A DNA stretch of 64,000 bases from Sedimentisphaera sp050251615 (GTDB lineage Bacteria; Planctomycetota; Phycisphaerae; Sedimentisphaerales; Sedimentisphaeraceae), in assembly GCA_050251615.1 (NCBI GenBank), contig JBFWMM010000003.1, positions 1 through 64,000 on the forward strand. Direction: 5' to 3'. This document shows positions 17,345 through 25,220 of this stretch, in pieces. Within the stretch, counting starts at the first letter, position 1, and each line of letters begins with the position of its first letter. The notes beneath the pieces were generated by a model. That model had not been told where the DNA came from and ran no database searches. It saw only the letters and a list, made by a program, of their open reading frames with translations. The translations under genes and the position numbers were made by a program.

Positions 17345-18187
17345 ATGACCTCAAAACAACGTAAAGCTTTTACGCTTATTGAACTTCTGGTGGTAATTTC
17401 CATTATCGCGATGCTTATGGCTGTCCTTATGCCGGCACTCGGTAAGGCTCGTGAACAGGCCAAGAAAACTGTCTGTGCCACACACTATAAACAGCAGGCC
17501 CTCGGAATCATCTTGTACTCCGAAAACAACAACTCTGAGGTTCCCATGGACAGACCGAACACAACCGGTAACTGGGTTTGGGATATCTCATTCTGGACAA
17601 CTAATATGATTTCTCAATTCGCAGGCTTTGACGACCGCGAAGTGTGGTTCTGTCCGTCAAATTCACAGAGCAAGCCGGATGACGCCAGGTACTGGCAGTA
17701 CGATTGGAGATACAACGAAATTGACCACGATGTGTTGCCGATAAAACCTGAAGATAAACTGACTGAAGGCCAGCAGAAAAGCTACTTCAGGGTGTTGCCG
17801 AGCGTTTACACTTTCCAGCGCTACAGTGGTGACGTGCCCTATATGCCCAAGTACATCGGCGTCAGAAATCCGAACGACACTACCGGATATGAAGCACAGT
17901 GGATCTCAAGGATTTCAAGAGTGAGAAGGCCGAGCGAATGGCCGATGGCAATGGATGCTGTAGTCGCTGAGACCAACACTACCGACAATTTCCATGAAAT
18001 AGAAGGTGGTATGTTCGCCCGAGCCGGTCTCTATGACCGCTCCAACCACCTCTCGAAGAGGAAGTTTGACAACGGCCTCTATGCGCCCGAAGGCGCTAAT
18101 ATCGCCTTTACAGATGGACACGTTGAATGGCGCAAGTTCGATGATATGAAGTTCCAGTTCAACTGGGGCCAGGACTACTGGTGGTAA
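17345..18187 (+). CDS. Pseudopilin-like protein with prepilin N-terminus and H-X9-DG tail
   Basis: 280 aa. The N-terminus RKAFTLIELLVVISIIAMLMAVLMPAL is a type IV prepilin signal followed by the hydrophobic helix. The residue before Phe is Ala rather than the usual Gly, and Glu at +5 is kept. The rest is globular, and the C-terminus NIAFTDGHVEWRKFDDM is the tail seen in the large planctomycete families of prepilin-like proteins. Such proteins are anchored in the inner membrane after PilD-type processing; their roles are mostly unknown. It is a close relative of the next gene, with its own promoter and terminator. Confidence 0.85.
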   Translation: MTSKQRKAFTLIELLVVISIIAMLMAVLMPALGKAREQAKKTVCATHYKQQALGIILYSENNNSEVPMDRPNTTGNWVWDISFWTTNMISQFAGFDDREVWFCPSNSQSKPDDARYWQYDWRYNEIDHDVLPIKPEDKLTEGQQKSYFRVLPSVYTFQRYSGDVPYMPKYIGVRNPNDTTGYEAQWISRISRVRRPSEWPMAMDAVVAETNTTDNFHEIEGGMFARAGLYDRSNHLSKRKFDNGLYAPEGANIAFTDGHVEWRKFDDMKFQFNWGQDYWW

Positions 18188-18212
18188 ACCAAGCCTGGTG
18201 AAAGAAAATACA

Positions 18213-18241
18213 AAGCTCCGCATCCCTGCGGGGCTTTTTTT
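18213..18241 (+). terminator. Rho-independent terminator after the first pseudopilin gene
   Basis: GCTCCGC (18215-18221), loop ATCCCT, then GCGGGGC (18228-18234) and seven T. One G-U pair. It lies 26 bp after the stop. Confidence 0.85.
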
Positions 18242-18258
18242 ATCTGCCAACAAAAAAC

Positions 18259-18287
18259 TTGACTCGTATCAACTTATCTTGTAAAAT
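18259..18287 (+). promoter_or_regulatory. Promoter of the second pseudopilin gene
   Basis: TTGACT, a 17-nt spacer and TAAAAT (5/6 each), just after the terminator of the first copy. The predicted leader is about 48 nt. Confidence 0.65.
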
Positions 18288-18341
18288 ACCTTCCGGTTCA
18301 TTTTGAAAACCATTTTGACATTGTAAACTGAGGGCAAAAAA

Positions 18342-19172
18342 ATGAAAGTATCAAAGTGCAAAGCATTCACGCTCATTGAGCTGCTTGTTGTTATTTCCAT
18401 CATCGCAATGTTGATGGCCATTCTTATGCCAGCGCTCAGCAAGGCGAGAGAACAGGCAAAAAAGATAGTTTGCGGCAATCACTATAGACAACAATCACTC
18501 GGCGTAACGATGTATGCGGAGAGCAACAATTCTTACGTACCCATAGTGGCACCCACCCCCGGCTACTGGGCCTGGGACATATCATTCTGGACGACAGATA
18601 TGATCTCACAGTATGGCGGCATCGATGACAACGAAGTGTTCTTCTGCCCTGCCAACAAGGACAGAGACCCGCAAGACGGGAGAGTGTGGCAGTATTCTTG
18701 GATTAACGTGGGGACAAAGTTCGAGCCGCTAAAATCAGAAGCCGAGCTGACAGATTCTGCGAAGAAGGGCTTTTACCGCGTTTTGCCGAGCCTTTTCACT
18801 TTCGACCGCCTCGATGTCTCCGGCAAATCACTGCTCAATACGGGCCAGTGGCAACGGCTCCAGACAGGCGAAAGAGCCCAATGGATTCGCAAGGTTTCCG
18901 CGGTAAGCAGACCAAGCGAATGGCCTATGGTTATGGATGCCATAATATCGGAACGCGGCTCAATGACCAACTTTTTCGAGATAACAAGCGGCGGCTCTTA
19001 CGACTTAATGGGGCTTTATGACAGGTCAAACCACAAGTCCAAAAGAAAATTCGATACCGGCGAATACAAGCCTGCAGGTGCCAACATCGCATTTACAGAT
19101 GGTCACGTTGAGTGGCGTGATTTTGATGAAATGGCATATCGGCTCGACTGGGGACAGTATTTCTGGTGGTAG
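18342..19172 (+). CDS. Pseudopilin-like protein with prepilin N-terminus and H-X9-DG tail, second copy
   Basis: 276 aa. CKAFTLIELLVVISIIAMLMAILMPALSKAREQAKK again has Ala before Phe in the prepilin cleavage site. It aligns along its whole length with the protein at 17345: WDISFWTTDMISQ, VFFCPANK, YRVLPSLFTF, SRPSEWPMVMDA, LYDRSNHKSKRKFD and the ending NIAFTDGHVEWRDFDEM...WGQYFWW. The pair is a recent tandem duplication, transcribed from separate promoters. Both proteins are probably membrane-anchored and exposed to the periplasm. Function is unknown. Confidence 0.85.
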   Translation: MKVSKCKAFTLIELLVVISIIAMLMAILMPALSKAREQAKKIVCGNHYRQQSLGVTMYAESNNSYVPIVAPTPGYWAWDISFWTTDMISQYGGIDDNEVFFCPANKDRDPQDGRVWQYSWINVGTKFEPLKSEAELTDSAKKGFYRVLPSLFTFDRLDVSGKSLLNTGQWQRLQTGERAQWIRKVSAVSRPSEWPMVMDAIISERGSMTNFFEITSGGSYDLMGLYDRSNHKSKRKFDTGEYKPAGANIAFTDGHVEWRDFDEMAYRLDWGQYFWW

Positions 19173-19182
19173 GCTGAAGCCG

Positions 19183-19218
19183 TAACCCGCCTTGCGCGGC
19201 AAGCAAATTTGCGGTTTC
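19183..19218 (+). terminator. Weak terminator-like hairpin after the second pseudopilin gene
   Basis: CTTGC-GCG-GCAAG at 19191-19203 sits inside an outer CCGC/GCGG pairing. A pyrimidine-rich, T-rich tract (TTTCTTATTTTCTCTTT) follows. The tract is interrupted, so termination strength is uncertain. Confidence 0.4.
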
Positions 19219-19241
19219 TTATTTTCTCTTTACAAACGGGT

Positions 19242-19269
19242 TTGAACGGAAATGCCTTTTAATTATAAT
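19242..19269 (+). promoter_or_regulatory. Candidate promoter of the PaaK-like ligase gene
   Basis: TTGAAC, a 16-nt spacer and a perfect TATAAT, about 40 bp before the ATG at 19311. Confidence 0.6.
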
Positions 19270-19310
19270 ACGGCGCGTTATCCAAAATAAGAACTGAAAG
19301 AGAAATTTTC

Positions 19311-20579
19311 ATGAGCTATCACAACCCCGTAAAAGAGACCCTCTCGCAAGACCGGTTAAAGCAGGAGCAGCTTGAACTTCTTGTTAAACAGCTCAAATAC
19401 GTTTACAGGAGCAACCGCGTTTTCCGTAAAAACTTTGATGATGCGGGTTTCGTACCGTCTGAGGTAAACTCGCTGTCCGACATCACTAAGGCTCCGTTTA
19501 TGGATAAGGCCCTTCTCAGGGACAATTATCCGCTGGGCCTGAGCTGTGTTCGTGAAGATGAGATTCGCGAGATTCATATGTCCAGCGGCAGTTCGGGGGT
19601 GCCGATAGTTATGCTCTATACAGCATACGACCTGGCTCAGTGGGCAGAATGCATGGCAAGATGTTATCGGATGGCAGGTGCAGAAACCGGTGCTCCAATC
19701 CAAATTACGCCATCTTTCGGACTGTTTAACGGCGGTTTCGGAATGTACCACGGCGCAAGAGCGGCAGAGCTTTTTATAATCCCTGCCGGTGCCGGCAATA
19801 CGGGGAAGCAACTGAAACTCGCAACAGATTTCAAGACGCAGATCTTGATGGGAGTTGTCAGCTACGGCCTGCATATTATGGAAGTAGTCGCGGAGACGGG
19901 AATGGAGCTGCCTGATTTGAAAATCGGGATATTCGGCGCCGAAGTGTTCAGCGATGCTATGAAGAAGAAAATCAGTGCAGGGCTCGGCATCGAGGTGTTC
20001 GACATATATGGAATGACCGAAACAGGAGGTGTAGGTACGCTCGGCATGGACTGCTGCGAACATAACGGGATACACCTCTGGGAAGACCACTACCTTGCCG
20101 AAGTGATAAACCCCATAACTCTGGAACCTGTCCCTGATGGAGTGGAAGGCGAGCTTGTCGTAACCAGCCTCACAAGGCAGGCGCTGCCCGTCATAAGATT
20201 CCGCACGGGCGACCTGACAAAAGTGGTTTCAAGGGAAAAATGCGGCTGCGGCAGGACACATCTTAAAATCAGCTCAATCACCGGCCGCCTCGATGATATG
20301 CTTATCGTCAAGGGCGTTAATTTCTGGCCGAAACAAATCGAACAAGCACTTATGAGCATACACGGAGCCGGCTCCAACTACCAGATTGTCCTCTTTATAG
20401 AAAACTCAATCACAAACCTGCGTGTAAACATAGAGGCAAACGAAACTGTATCCGAACATCAGGTGATTGCAAAGCTCAAAGAGGTGCTGGGGTTCAGCCC
20501 TGTGGTTGAGGTATTCCCGGTAGGCGGGCTGCCGAGGCAAGTGGGCAAGGCCGTGAGGGTGTTCAGAAACGAATCATAA
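19311..20579 (+). CDS. Phenylacetate-CoA ligase-like AMP-forming enzyme
   Basis: 422 aa, the usual length of PaaK. The ANL-superfamily phosphate loop is HMSSGSSGVPIVMLYT (~85-100, normally S-S-G-T-T-G-K-P). IYGMTETGGVG (~228) contains the adenylate-binding motif, and RFRTGDLTKVV (~298) the hinge. The C-terminal domain has GRLDDMLIVKGVNFWPKQIE and a late GKAVRV Lys. A CxC pair (KCGCGRTH, ~307) is also family-typical. Members make aryl-CoA from aromatic acids, but many paralogues act on other carboxylates. It stands alone with its own promoter and no aromatic-degradation genes nearby, so the substrate is open. Confidence 0.82.
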   Translation: MSYHNPVKETLSQDRLKQEQLELLVKQLKYVYRSNRVFRKNFDDAGFVPSEVNSLSDITKAPFMDKALLRDNYPLGLSCVREDEIREIHMSSGSSGVPIVMLYTAYDLAQWAECMARCYRMAGAETGAPIQITPSFGLFNGGFGMYHGARAAELFIIPAGAGNTGKQLKLATDFKTQILMGVVSYGLHIMEVVAETGMELPDLKIGIFGAEVFSDAMKKKISAGLGIEVFDIYGMTETGGVGTLGMDCCEHNGIHLWEDHYLAEVINPITLEPVPDGVEGELVVTSLTRQALPVIRFRTGDLTKVVSREKCGCGRTHLKISSITGRLDDMLIVKGVNFWPKQIEQALMSIHGAGSNYQIVLFIENSITNLRVNIEANETVSEHQVIAKLKEVLGFSPVVEVFPVGGLPRQVGKAVRVFRNES

Positions 20580-20680
20580 CGGTTTATGTATAGTTGCACA
20601 AGCGCGTAAGTTTGTCTAATGCAGGTAAAATGAAGCTGTCAATCAGGCATCCGGTGTTGCCCTGTATTGTGAGCACGGCC

Positions 20681-21790
20681 TTACAGCACAAAATCCTCTG
20701 AAATCAGGTTCGCAAGGAGCATTCCTGCGCCCGTGAGGCGATACGATTCCCCTGCCTGCTCCATAAGACCTGCGGTGATATTTTTCTCTATCTGCTCGCT
20801 GAAAACAGCCGCAAAATCGAAACCCGTAATCTCGTGGTAATCCCGGCAGCACACCCCCTTCGAAAGCCTCAGCATTAAAACGGCTGTCTGCCAGGCGTAG
20901 TCTTGGGCGGTTATCTTTTCAGAAACAAAGGCTACACCTGCAGATTCGATATATCCGTGCACATCCGCAACGTTTTGCCGGCGAGTCAAATCAAAGAAAC
21001 TGCCCGCAGAAGCACCTGTACCAAGATACTCACGTCCTGTCCAGTAGAGCATGTTGTGCCTGCATTCAAATCCGCGAAAGGCGTAGTTTGATACTTCATA
21101 ACGCCTGAAACCTGCATCTTCCAGAAATTCATGCGCAAGCAGATAACACTCGCGTTGCTGTTCTTCATCAAGGAGCCTGCACTGCCCCGAGCGCAGCGCC
21201 CTTTCAAGCGGGGTGTTTTCTTCCACGCTGAGAGAATAACAGGAAATATGCTTTGGCTCAAGCTTGACAGCGTTTTGCAAATCGCAGAGCAGCTCAGCAG
21301 CTCCCATGCCCGGAGCGCCCGCAATAACATCAAGGCTTAAGTTTTCAAAACCTGCCCTGCGAGCAAGCTCTAACGCATTATAAATGTGCTCAACAGCCCC
21401 CGCCCTTCCAAGCACAAACCTGTTTTTTTCGTTGAAACTTTGCGCACCGAAAGAAAGCCTGTTCACTCCGCAATCCTTCAGGAGGCGCAATTTTTCTCCC
21501 GTTACCTGCTCGGGATTCAGCTCGAAGCTGTATTCTTCGATGTCCGAATAGCGGGCAAGAAGCTGAAGCAGCTTCGCGAGATTTGCTTCCGAAAGCAGGG
21601 ATGGACTCCCCCCACCGACATATATAGTGCGCAGGCTGGACAGATCGAGAGAAAGAAAGTTCAGTTCTCTTTCGAGTGCAACAATGTAAGCGGCTTGAAG
21701 CTCGCCGGACGCCCCTGCGATGGAATAAAAGCCGCAGTAGCCGCATTTACTCCTGCAGAACGGAATATGTACATAGAGCCCCTGCACCAT
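20681..21790 (-). CDS. hemW: HemW-like radical SAM protein (coproporphyrinogen III oxidase family)
   Basis: 369 aa. The radical SAM motif is CRSKCGYC (Cys12, Cys16, Cys19) in the opening LYVHIPFCRSKCGYCGFYS. GGGSPSLL (~60) is the SAM-binding GGE-type region, and FELNPEQVT, RLSFGAQSF and SCYSLSVEENTP follow in the order of HemW. HemW enzymes are heme chaperones, distinct from true HemN, which has a fourth Cys after the third. Here that position is Phe, as in HemW. The gene lies 6 bp after the xseA stop on the minus strand and converges on the PaaK-like gene. Confidence 0.87.
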   Translation of the reverse strand: MVQGLYVHIPFCRSKCGYCGFYSIAGASGELQAAYIVALERELNFLSLDLSSLRTIYVGGGSPSLLSEANLAKLLQLLARYSDIEEYSFELNPEQVTGEKLRLLKDCGVNRLSFGAQSFNEKNRFVLGRAGAVEHIYNALELARRAGFENLSLDVIAGAPGMGAAELLCDLQNAVKLEPKHISCYSLSVEENTPLERALRSGQCRLLDEEQQRECYLLAHEFLEDAGFRRYEVSNYAFRGFECRHNMLYWTGREYLGTGASAGSFFDLTRRQNVADVHGYIESAGVAFVSEKITAQDYAWQTAVLMLRLSKGVCCRDYHEITGFDFAAVFSEQIEKNITAGLMEQAGESYRLTGAGMLLANLISEDFVL

Positions 21791-21796
21791 CGACCG

Positions 21797-23125
21797 TTAA
21801 TCCACAATACTCTCTATTGTCTTTTTGCCCGCAAATTCGGTAGTGATTCGGGCGCCTTTCTTCAGCGTTTCAGGCTCAGATAAGATGCGCCCGCTCATGT
21901 CGGTTGTCATTGTGTAGCCACGCTCCAAAACGCTTCGCGGATTCATTGCCGCGAGCCGGCCTGCTATTGCTTCAAGGCCCGCCGCGCCTTGTGAAACCGC
22001 TCTTGCTACCGCGGAAGAAAGCATGGTTTTCTGCTGGTCGAGGATGCCCTCGGACCTTTCGAGAATGCGCACGGGAGACAATGACTGCAACTTACCGCTC
22101 GCTGCAAGGAGCTGTTCGCGGCAGGCTCCCGCTCTCGATTTCACAGAAAATGCAAGCCTTCTCTCCAGCTCTTCGGTGAGCTGAATGTTCTGATTAACCA
22201 TATGCGCCGGATTTTTGAACAGCTGAGAGGCCTGCACTGTTTCCAGAGCGCTCTCAGAGATTTTGAGCTGCTTGTTGAGATCTTCGCGCAGGCGTATCTG
22301 CACGTTTCGGATTTGCCCAAGTAGCTCGTTTAAGTCAGGAACGGCAATAAGCCCCGCTTTTGTCGGCGTAGAAGCACGCGAATCAGCGGCGAGGTCGCTG
22401 AGAGTTGTATCAATTTCGTGCCCGACAGCACTGATAACAGGCAACTCTGATGCAGCAATCGCACGCACTGTAGCTTCTTCGTTGAAACACCACAAATCTT
22501 CGAGCGAGCCGCCGCCGCGGCCAATAATTATAAGGTCAAAGTGGTATTTTGCCGCGAGCCTGTTAACTTTCGCTATCGCCTCGGCAATCCTGACTTCCGC
22601 GCCTTTGCCCTGTACGGGCGCAGGGCAAAGATACATTTGTGCGCAGGGGAAGCGCGAATGTATGCTGTCGTGAATGTCTTTGACGGCAGCGCCGGTTGGG
22701 CTTGTTATGATTGCGATATTGAACGGAAATCGAGGAATAACTTTCTTTCTCGCTTCCTCAAAAAGCCCCTCGTGATAAAGCTTTTCCTTAAGCTGTTCAA
22801 ACTGCATTTGAAGGCTGCCTGTACCCGCCTGCTTTATCCCCGAGGCTATCAGCTGATACCTCCCGCCGGGCACGTACACATCTACATGGCCGCTCACGAC
22901 AACCTGCATCCCGTTTTTAAGTGCAAAATCAAGGCGGCCTGCCGCGGCTCTCCACATAACACAGGAAAGGACGCTGGAGTTGTCTTTCAGAGAAAAATAA
23001 AGGTGCCCACCGGGACGCCCGGGGCGGTAGTCAGTTACCTCTCCGGTAACTGAGAGCGTGCCGGGCAGTGAAGATGCGATCGAAACCTGCACCATATTGT
23101 TTATTTGTGTTACGCTGTAGCTCAT
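21797..23125 (-). CDS. xseA: Exodeoxyribonuclease VII large subunit
   Basis: 442 aa from the ATG at 23125; the frame is open further up, but that would overlap the divergent pdxA start. An N-terminal OB-fold (~1-100; VTGEVTDYR, HLYFSLKD, VSGHVDVY) is followed by the catalytic core (GLFEEARKKVIPRFPFNIAIITSPTGAAVKDI, IIIGRGGGSLEDLWCFNEE, ISAVGHEIDTTLSDLAAD) and a coiled-coil C-terminus ending VLERGYTMTTD. With XseB it digests single-stranded DNA. No xseB is seen next to it. It is 6 bp upstream of hemW and divergent from pdxA. Confidence 0.93.
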   Translation of the reverse strand: MSYSVTQINNMVQVSIASSLPGTLSVTGEVTDYRPGRPGGHLYFSLKDNSSVLSCVMWRAAAGRLDFALKNGMQVVVSGHVDVYVPGGRYQLIASGIKQAGTGSLQMQFEQLKEKLYHEGLFEEARKKVIPRFPFNIAIITSPTGAAVKDIHDSIHSRFPCAQMYLCPAPVQGKGAEVRIAEAIAKVNRLAAKYHFDLIIIGRGGGSLEDLWCFNEEATVRAIAASELPVISAVGHEIDTTLSDLAADSRASTPTKAGLIAVPDLNELLGQIRNVQIRLREDLNKQLKISESALETVQASQLFKNPAHMVNQNIQLTEELERRLAFSVKSRAGACREQLLAASGKLQSLSPVRILERSEGILDQQKTMLSSAVARAVSQGAAGLEAIAGRLAAMNPRSVLERGYTMTTDMSGRILSEPETLKKGARITTEFAGKKTIESIVD

Positions 23126-23242
23126 AATGGTGATTATAGGCCTCACGGGACAACTTACAACATCAACGCTGCCGACAATGGTTGAACAGCAATCAATTTC
23201 ACTTATAATCCTCTTTTCTTTTAATAATACTGAGGCAGGGAA

Positions 23243-24250
23243 ATGCAACCGCTAAATAAACGTATAGCAATTACCATCGGCGACTTGAATGGCATCGGGC
23301 CGGAGATCGTTGTCAAGGCGCTTTATGACAGCCTCATAAGGCTTCAGGGGCGTTTTGTTATCTATGGCACGGAAAACGCCTTGCGGAAGGCCGCAAAACA
23401 ATGCTCCATAGAGCCGTTCTGGAATGTCGCAAAGCCCGGCAGATTCGATTTCAATTCGGACAGTCAGGTAGCACTTCTCGATTACGGCTATTCCAATGTC
23501 TATGGCCTACGCGAGCCAAATGAGGAATCGGGGCGTGCATCTCTTGCATTTTGCAAAGACGCAATCAGAGACGCGCTTGCGGGAAGAGTGAGTGCGATTG
23601 TAACCGCGCCCATACACAAGATCAGCTGGGATATGGCGGGAGCAAAATGGCCCGGCCATACGGAAATGCTCGCCGAGCTCACCGGAACTAAAGAATGCGC
23701 CATGATGTTTGTGGCCGGTAAGATGAGGCTTGCCCTGGCCACAATACACTGCCCTCTTTCTGAAGTGCCCTCAAGGCTTACCATTGCAGGGTTATGCAGC
23801 ACAATCGAGCTGATGAATCGCGCGCTTGTGCGGTATTTCGGGATCGATAAGCCGCGTATCGCTGTCTCAGGGCTGAATCCGCACGCAGGTGAGGACGGCA
23901 AGTTCGGCGATGAGGAGATCAGGATTATCAAGCCCGCAATCGTTTTTTCCAGGGAGAATGGCATAAATGCAAGTGGGGCGTATCCTGCCGATACGCTGTT
24001 TACGGCGAAATCACGAGCAAAATACGATGCGGTAATCGTTATGTACCACGATCAAGGCCTGATTCCGCTGAAAGCTCTGAGCATGAACGATGCGACAAAC
24101 GTAACAATCGGCCTGCCCATCATACGCACATCGCCCGCACACGGAACCGCAATGGATATTGCCGGCAAAGGTATTGCCGATGAATCAAGCATGAAAATGG
24201 CGATAAGGGTGGCCGCGATGATGGCCGAGAGAAAGGCTGAAGTGATTTAA
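23243..24250 (+). CDS. pdxA: 4-hydroxythreonine-4-phosphate dehydrogenase
   Basis: 335 aa, normal for PdxA. It opens with RIAITIGDLNGIGPEIVVKAL. Metal-binding His residues appear in WPGHTEMLAELTG (~146), SGLNPHAGEDGKFGDEE (~215) and VMYHDQGLIPLKAL (~271). IIRTSPAHGTAMDIAGKG closes the active site. The enzyme oxidises 4-phosphohydroxy-L-threonine in the DXP-independent route to pyridoxal 5'-phosphate. It is directly followed, with no gap, by rsmA, a pairing common in bacteria. Confidence 0.94.
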   Translation: MQPLNKRIAITIGDLNGIGPEIVVKALYDSLIRLQGRFVIYGTENALRKAAKQCSIEPFWNVAKPGRFDFNSDSQVALLDYGYSNVYGLREPNEESGRASLAFCKDAIRDALAGRVSAIVTAPIHKISWDMAGAKWPGHTEMLAELTGTKECAMMFVAGKMRLALATIHCPLSEVPSRLTIAGLCSTIELMNRALVRYFGIDKPRIAVSGLNPHAGEDGKFGDEEIRIIKPAIVFSRENGINASGAYPADTLFTAKSRAKYDAVIVMYHDQGLIPLKALSMNDATNVTIGLPIIRTSPAHGTAMDIAGKGIADESSMKMAIRVAAMMAERKAEVI

Positions 24251-25135
24251 TTGCAATCAAAGCAGGAAATAGAACAGATACTTTCCGCTATCGGCGCAAG
24301 ACCGGACAAGAAACTCGGCCAGAATTTTCTTATAGACAAGAACCTTATTAAGTTTCTTCTTGATAAGGCGGCAATCACAAAACAGGACATTGTCATTGAG
24401 ATTGGCCCCGGCACAGGCACTATGACAGACGCTCTTTGCGAGCTTTCAGGCGCGCTTGTTGCCGTTGAGTACGACAAACTGCTCTCGCAGCACATCAAGG
24501 CTCGTTTTGAACAATACGGCCACGTTACCGTGATACAAGGCGATGCGCTGTACAACAAAAACCGCATGAACGAACAGCTCATTGACGCGGTTGCCGAGCT
24601 GAAAAGCTCCTTCAGCGGCTCTGTGATGCTGGTTGCAAATCTACCGTACAATATCGCAGCTTCCGCCATGACAAACCTCATAGTGGACAGGCCGCGGGTG
24701 GACAGTATGTACGTAACGATTCAGAAAGAGGTCGCGGAGAGAATGGCCGCGCCGGCAGGGGATAAGAACTATGGTCCACTCAGCGTTATTATGCAGGTAA
24801 CAGGTAAAGTGACAATACTGAAAAAGCTTCCGCACAGCGTATTCTGGCCCGCGCCGAACGTTGAATCTGCTATGGTTTCATACGTAAGAAGCGATGAGAA
24901 ATGCGCTGAGATCAGGAGCTTTGCACTGCTGCGGGAGGCGGTTTCTCTGCTAATGGGGCATAGGCGCAAAACGATAAACGCCTGCACTAAATTCGCTTCG
25001 GATCAGTTCAAGGCACTTGACTGGCCAAACGTTTTCGCAGAAGCCGGTCTCACAGGCGATGTTCGCGGCGAAACCGTAGGTCCCGAGCAGTATAAAATCA
25101 TTGCCAATAAGATGTATGACTACCTGTCGCGGTAG
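24251..25135 (+). CDS. rsmA: 16S rRNA (adenine(1518)-N6/adenine(1519)-N6) dimethyltransferase
   Basis: 294 aa. The start is a TTG immediately after the pdxA TAA, so translation is probably coupled. LGQNFLIDKN opens the methyltransferase. EIGPGTGTMTDAL (~50) is the SAM site, GDAL (~97) contacts adenosine, and NLPYNIAASAMTNLI (~125) is the catalytic NLPY motif. FWPAPNVESAMVSYVR and HRRKTINACTKF complete the family pattern. It dimethylates two adjacent adenines near the 3' end of 16S rRNA. All motifs appear intact. Confidence 0.93.
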   Translation: MQSKQEIEQILSAIGARPDKKLGQNFLIDKNLIKFLLDKAAITKQDIVIEIGPGTGTMTDALCELSGALVAVEYDKLLSQHIKARFEQYGHVTVIQGDALYNKNRMNEQLIDAVAELKSSFSGSVMLVANLPYNIAASAMTNLIVDRPRVDSMYVTIQKEVAERMAAPAGDKNYGPLSVIMQVTGKVTILKKLPHSVFWPAPNVESAMVSYVRSDEKCAEIRSFALLREAVSLLMGHRRKTINACTKFASDQFKALDWPNVFAEAGLTGDVRGETVGPEQYKIIANKMYDYLSR

Positions 25136-25144
25136 CCAGAAAAC

Positions 25145-25172
25145 TTGCCATAAGAGGGCAAATTCATATCAT
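25145..25172 (+). promoter_or_regulatory. Candidate promoter of alaS
   Basis: TTGCCA, a 16-nt spacer and TATCAT (5/6 each), just after the rsmA stop. The leader would be about 42 nt. A TTGCC/GGCAA hairpin overlaps the -35 and may also weakly terminate the upstream transcript. Confidence 0.45.
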
Positions 25173-25220
25173 CAGTACTTTTATCATCAACAGAAAAACC
25201 TTAAACGGAATTGACAAAAT

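Noticed and set aside
23126..23248. Upstream extension of xseA
   Set aside because: The extra 41 residues are unlike XseA N-termini and would overlap the divergent pdxA start; the ATG at 23125 gives the normal family length.
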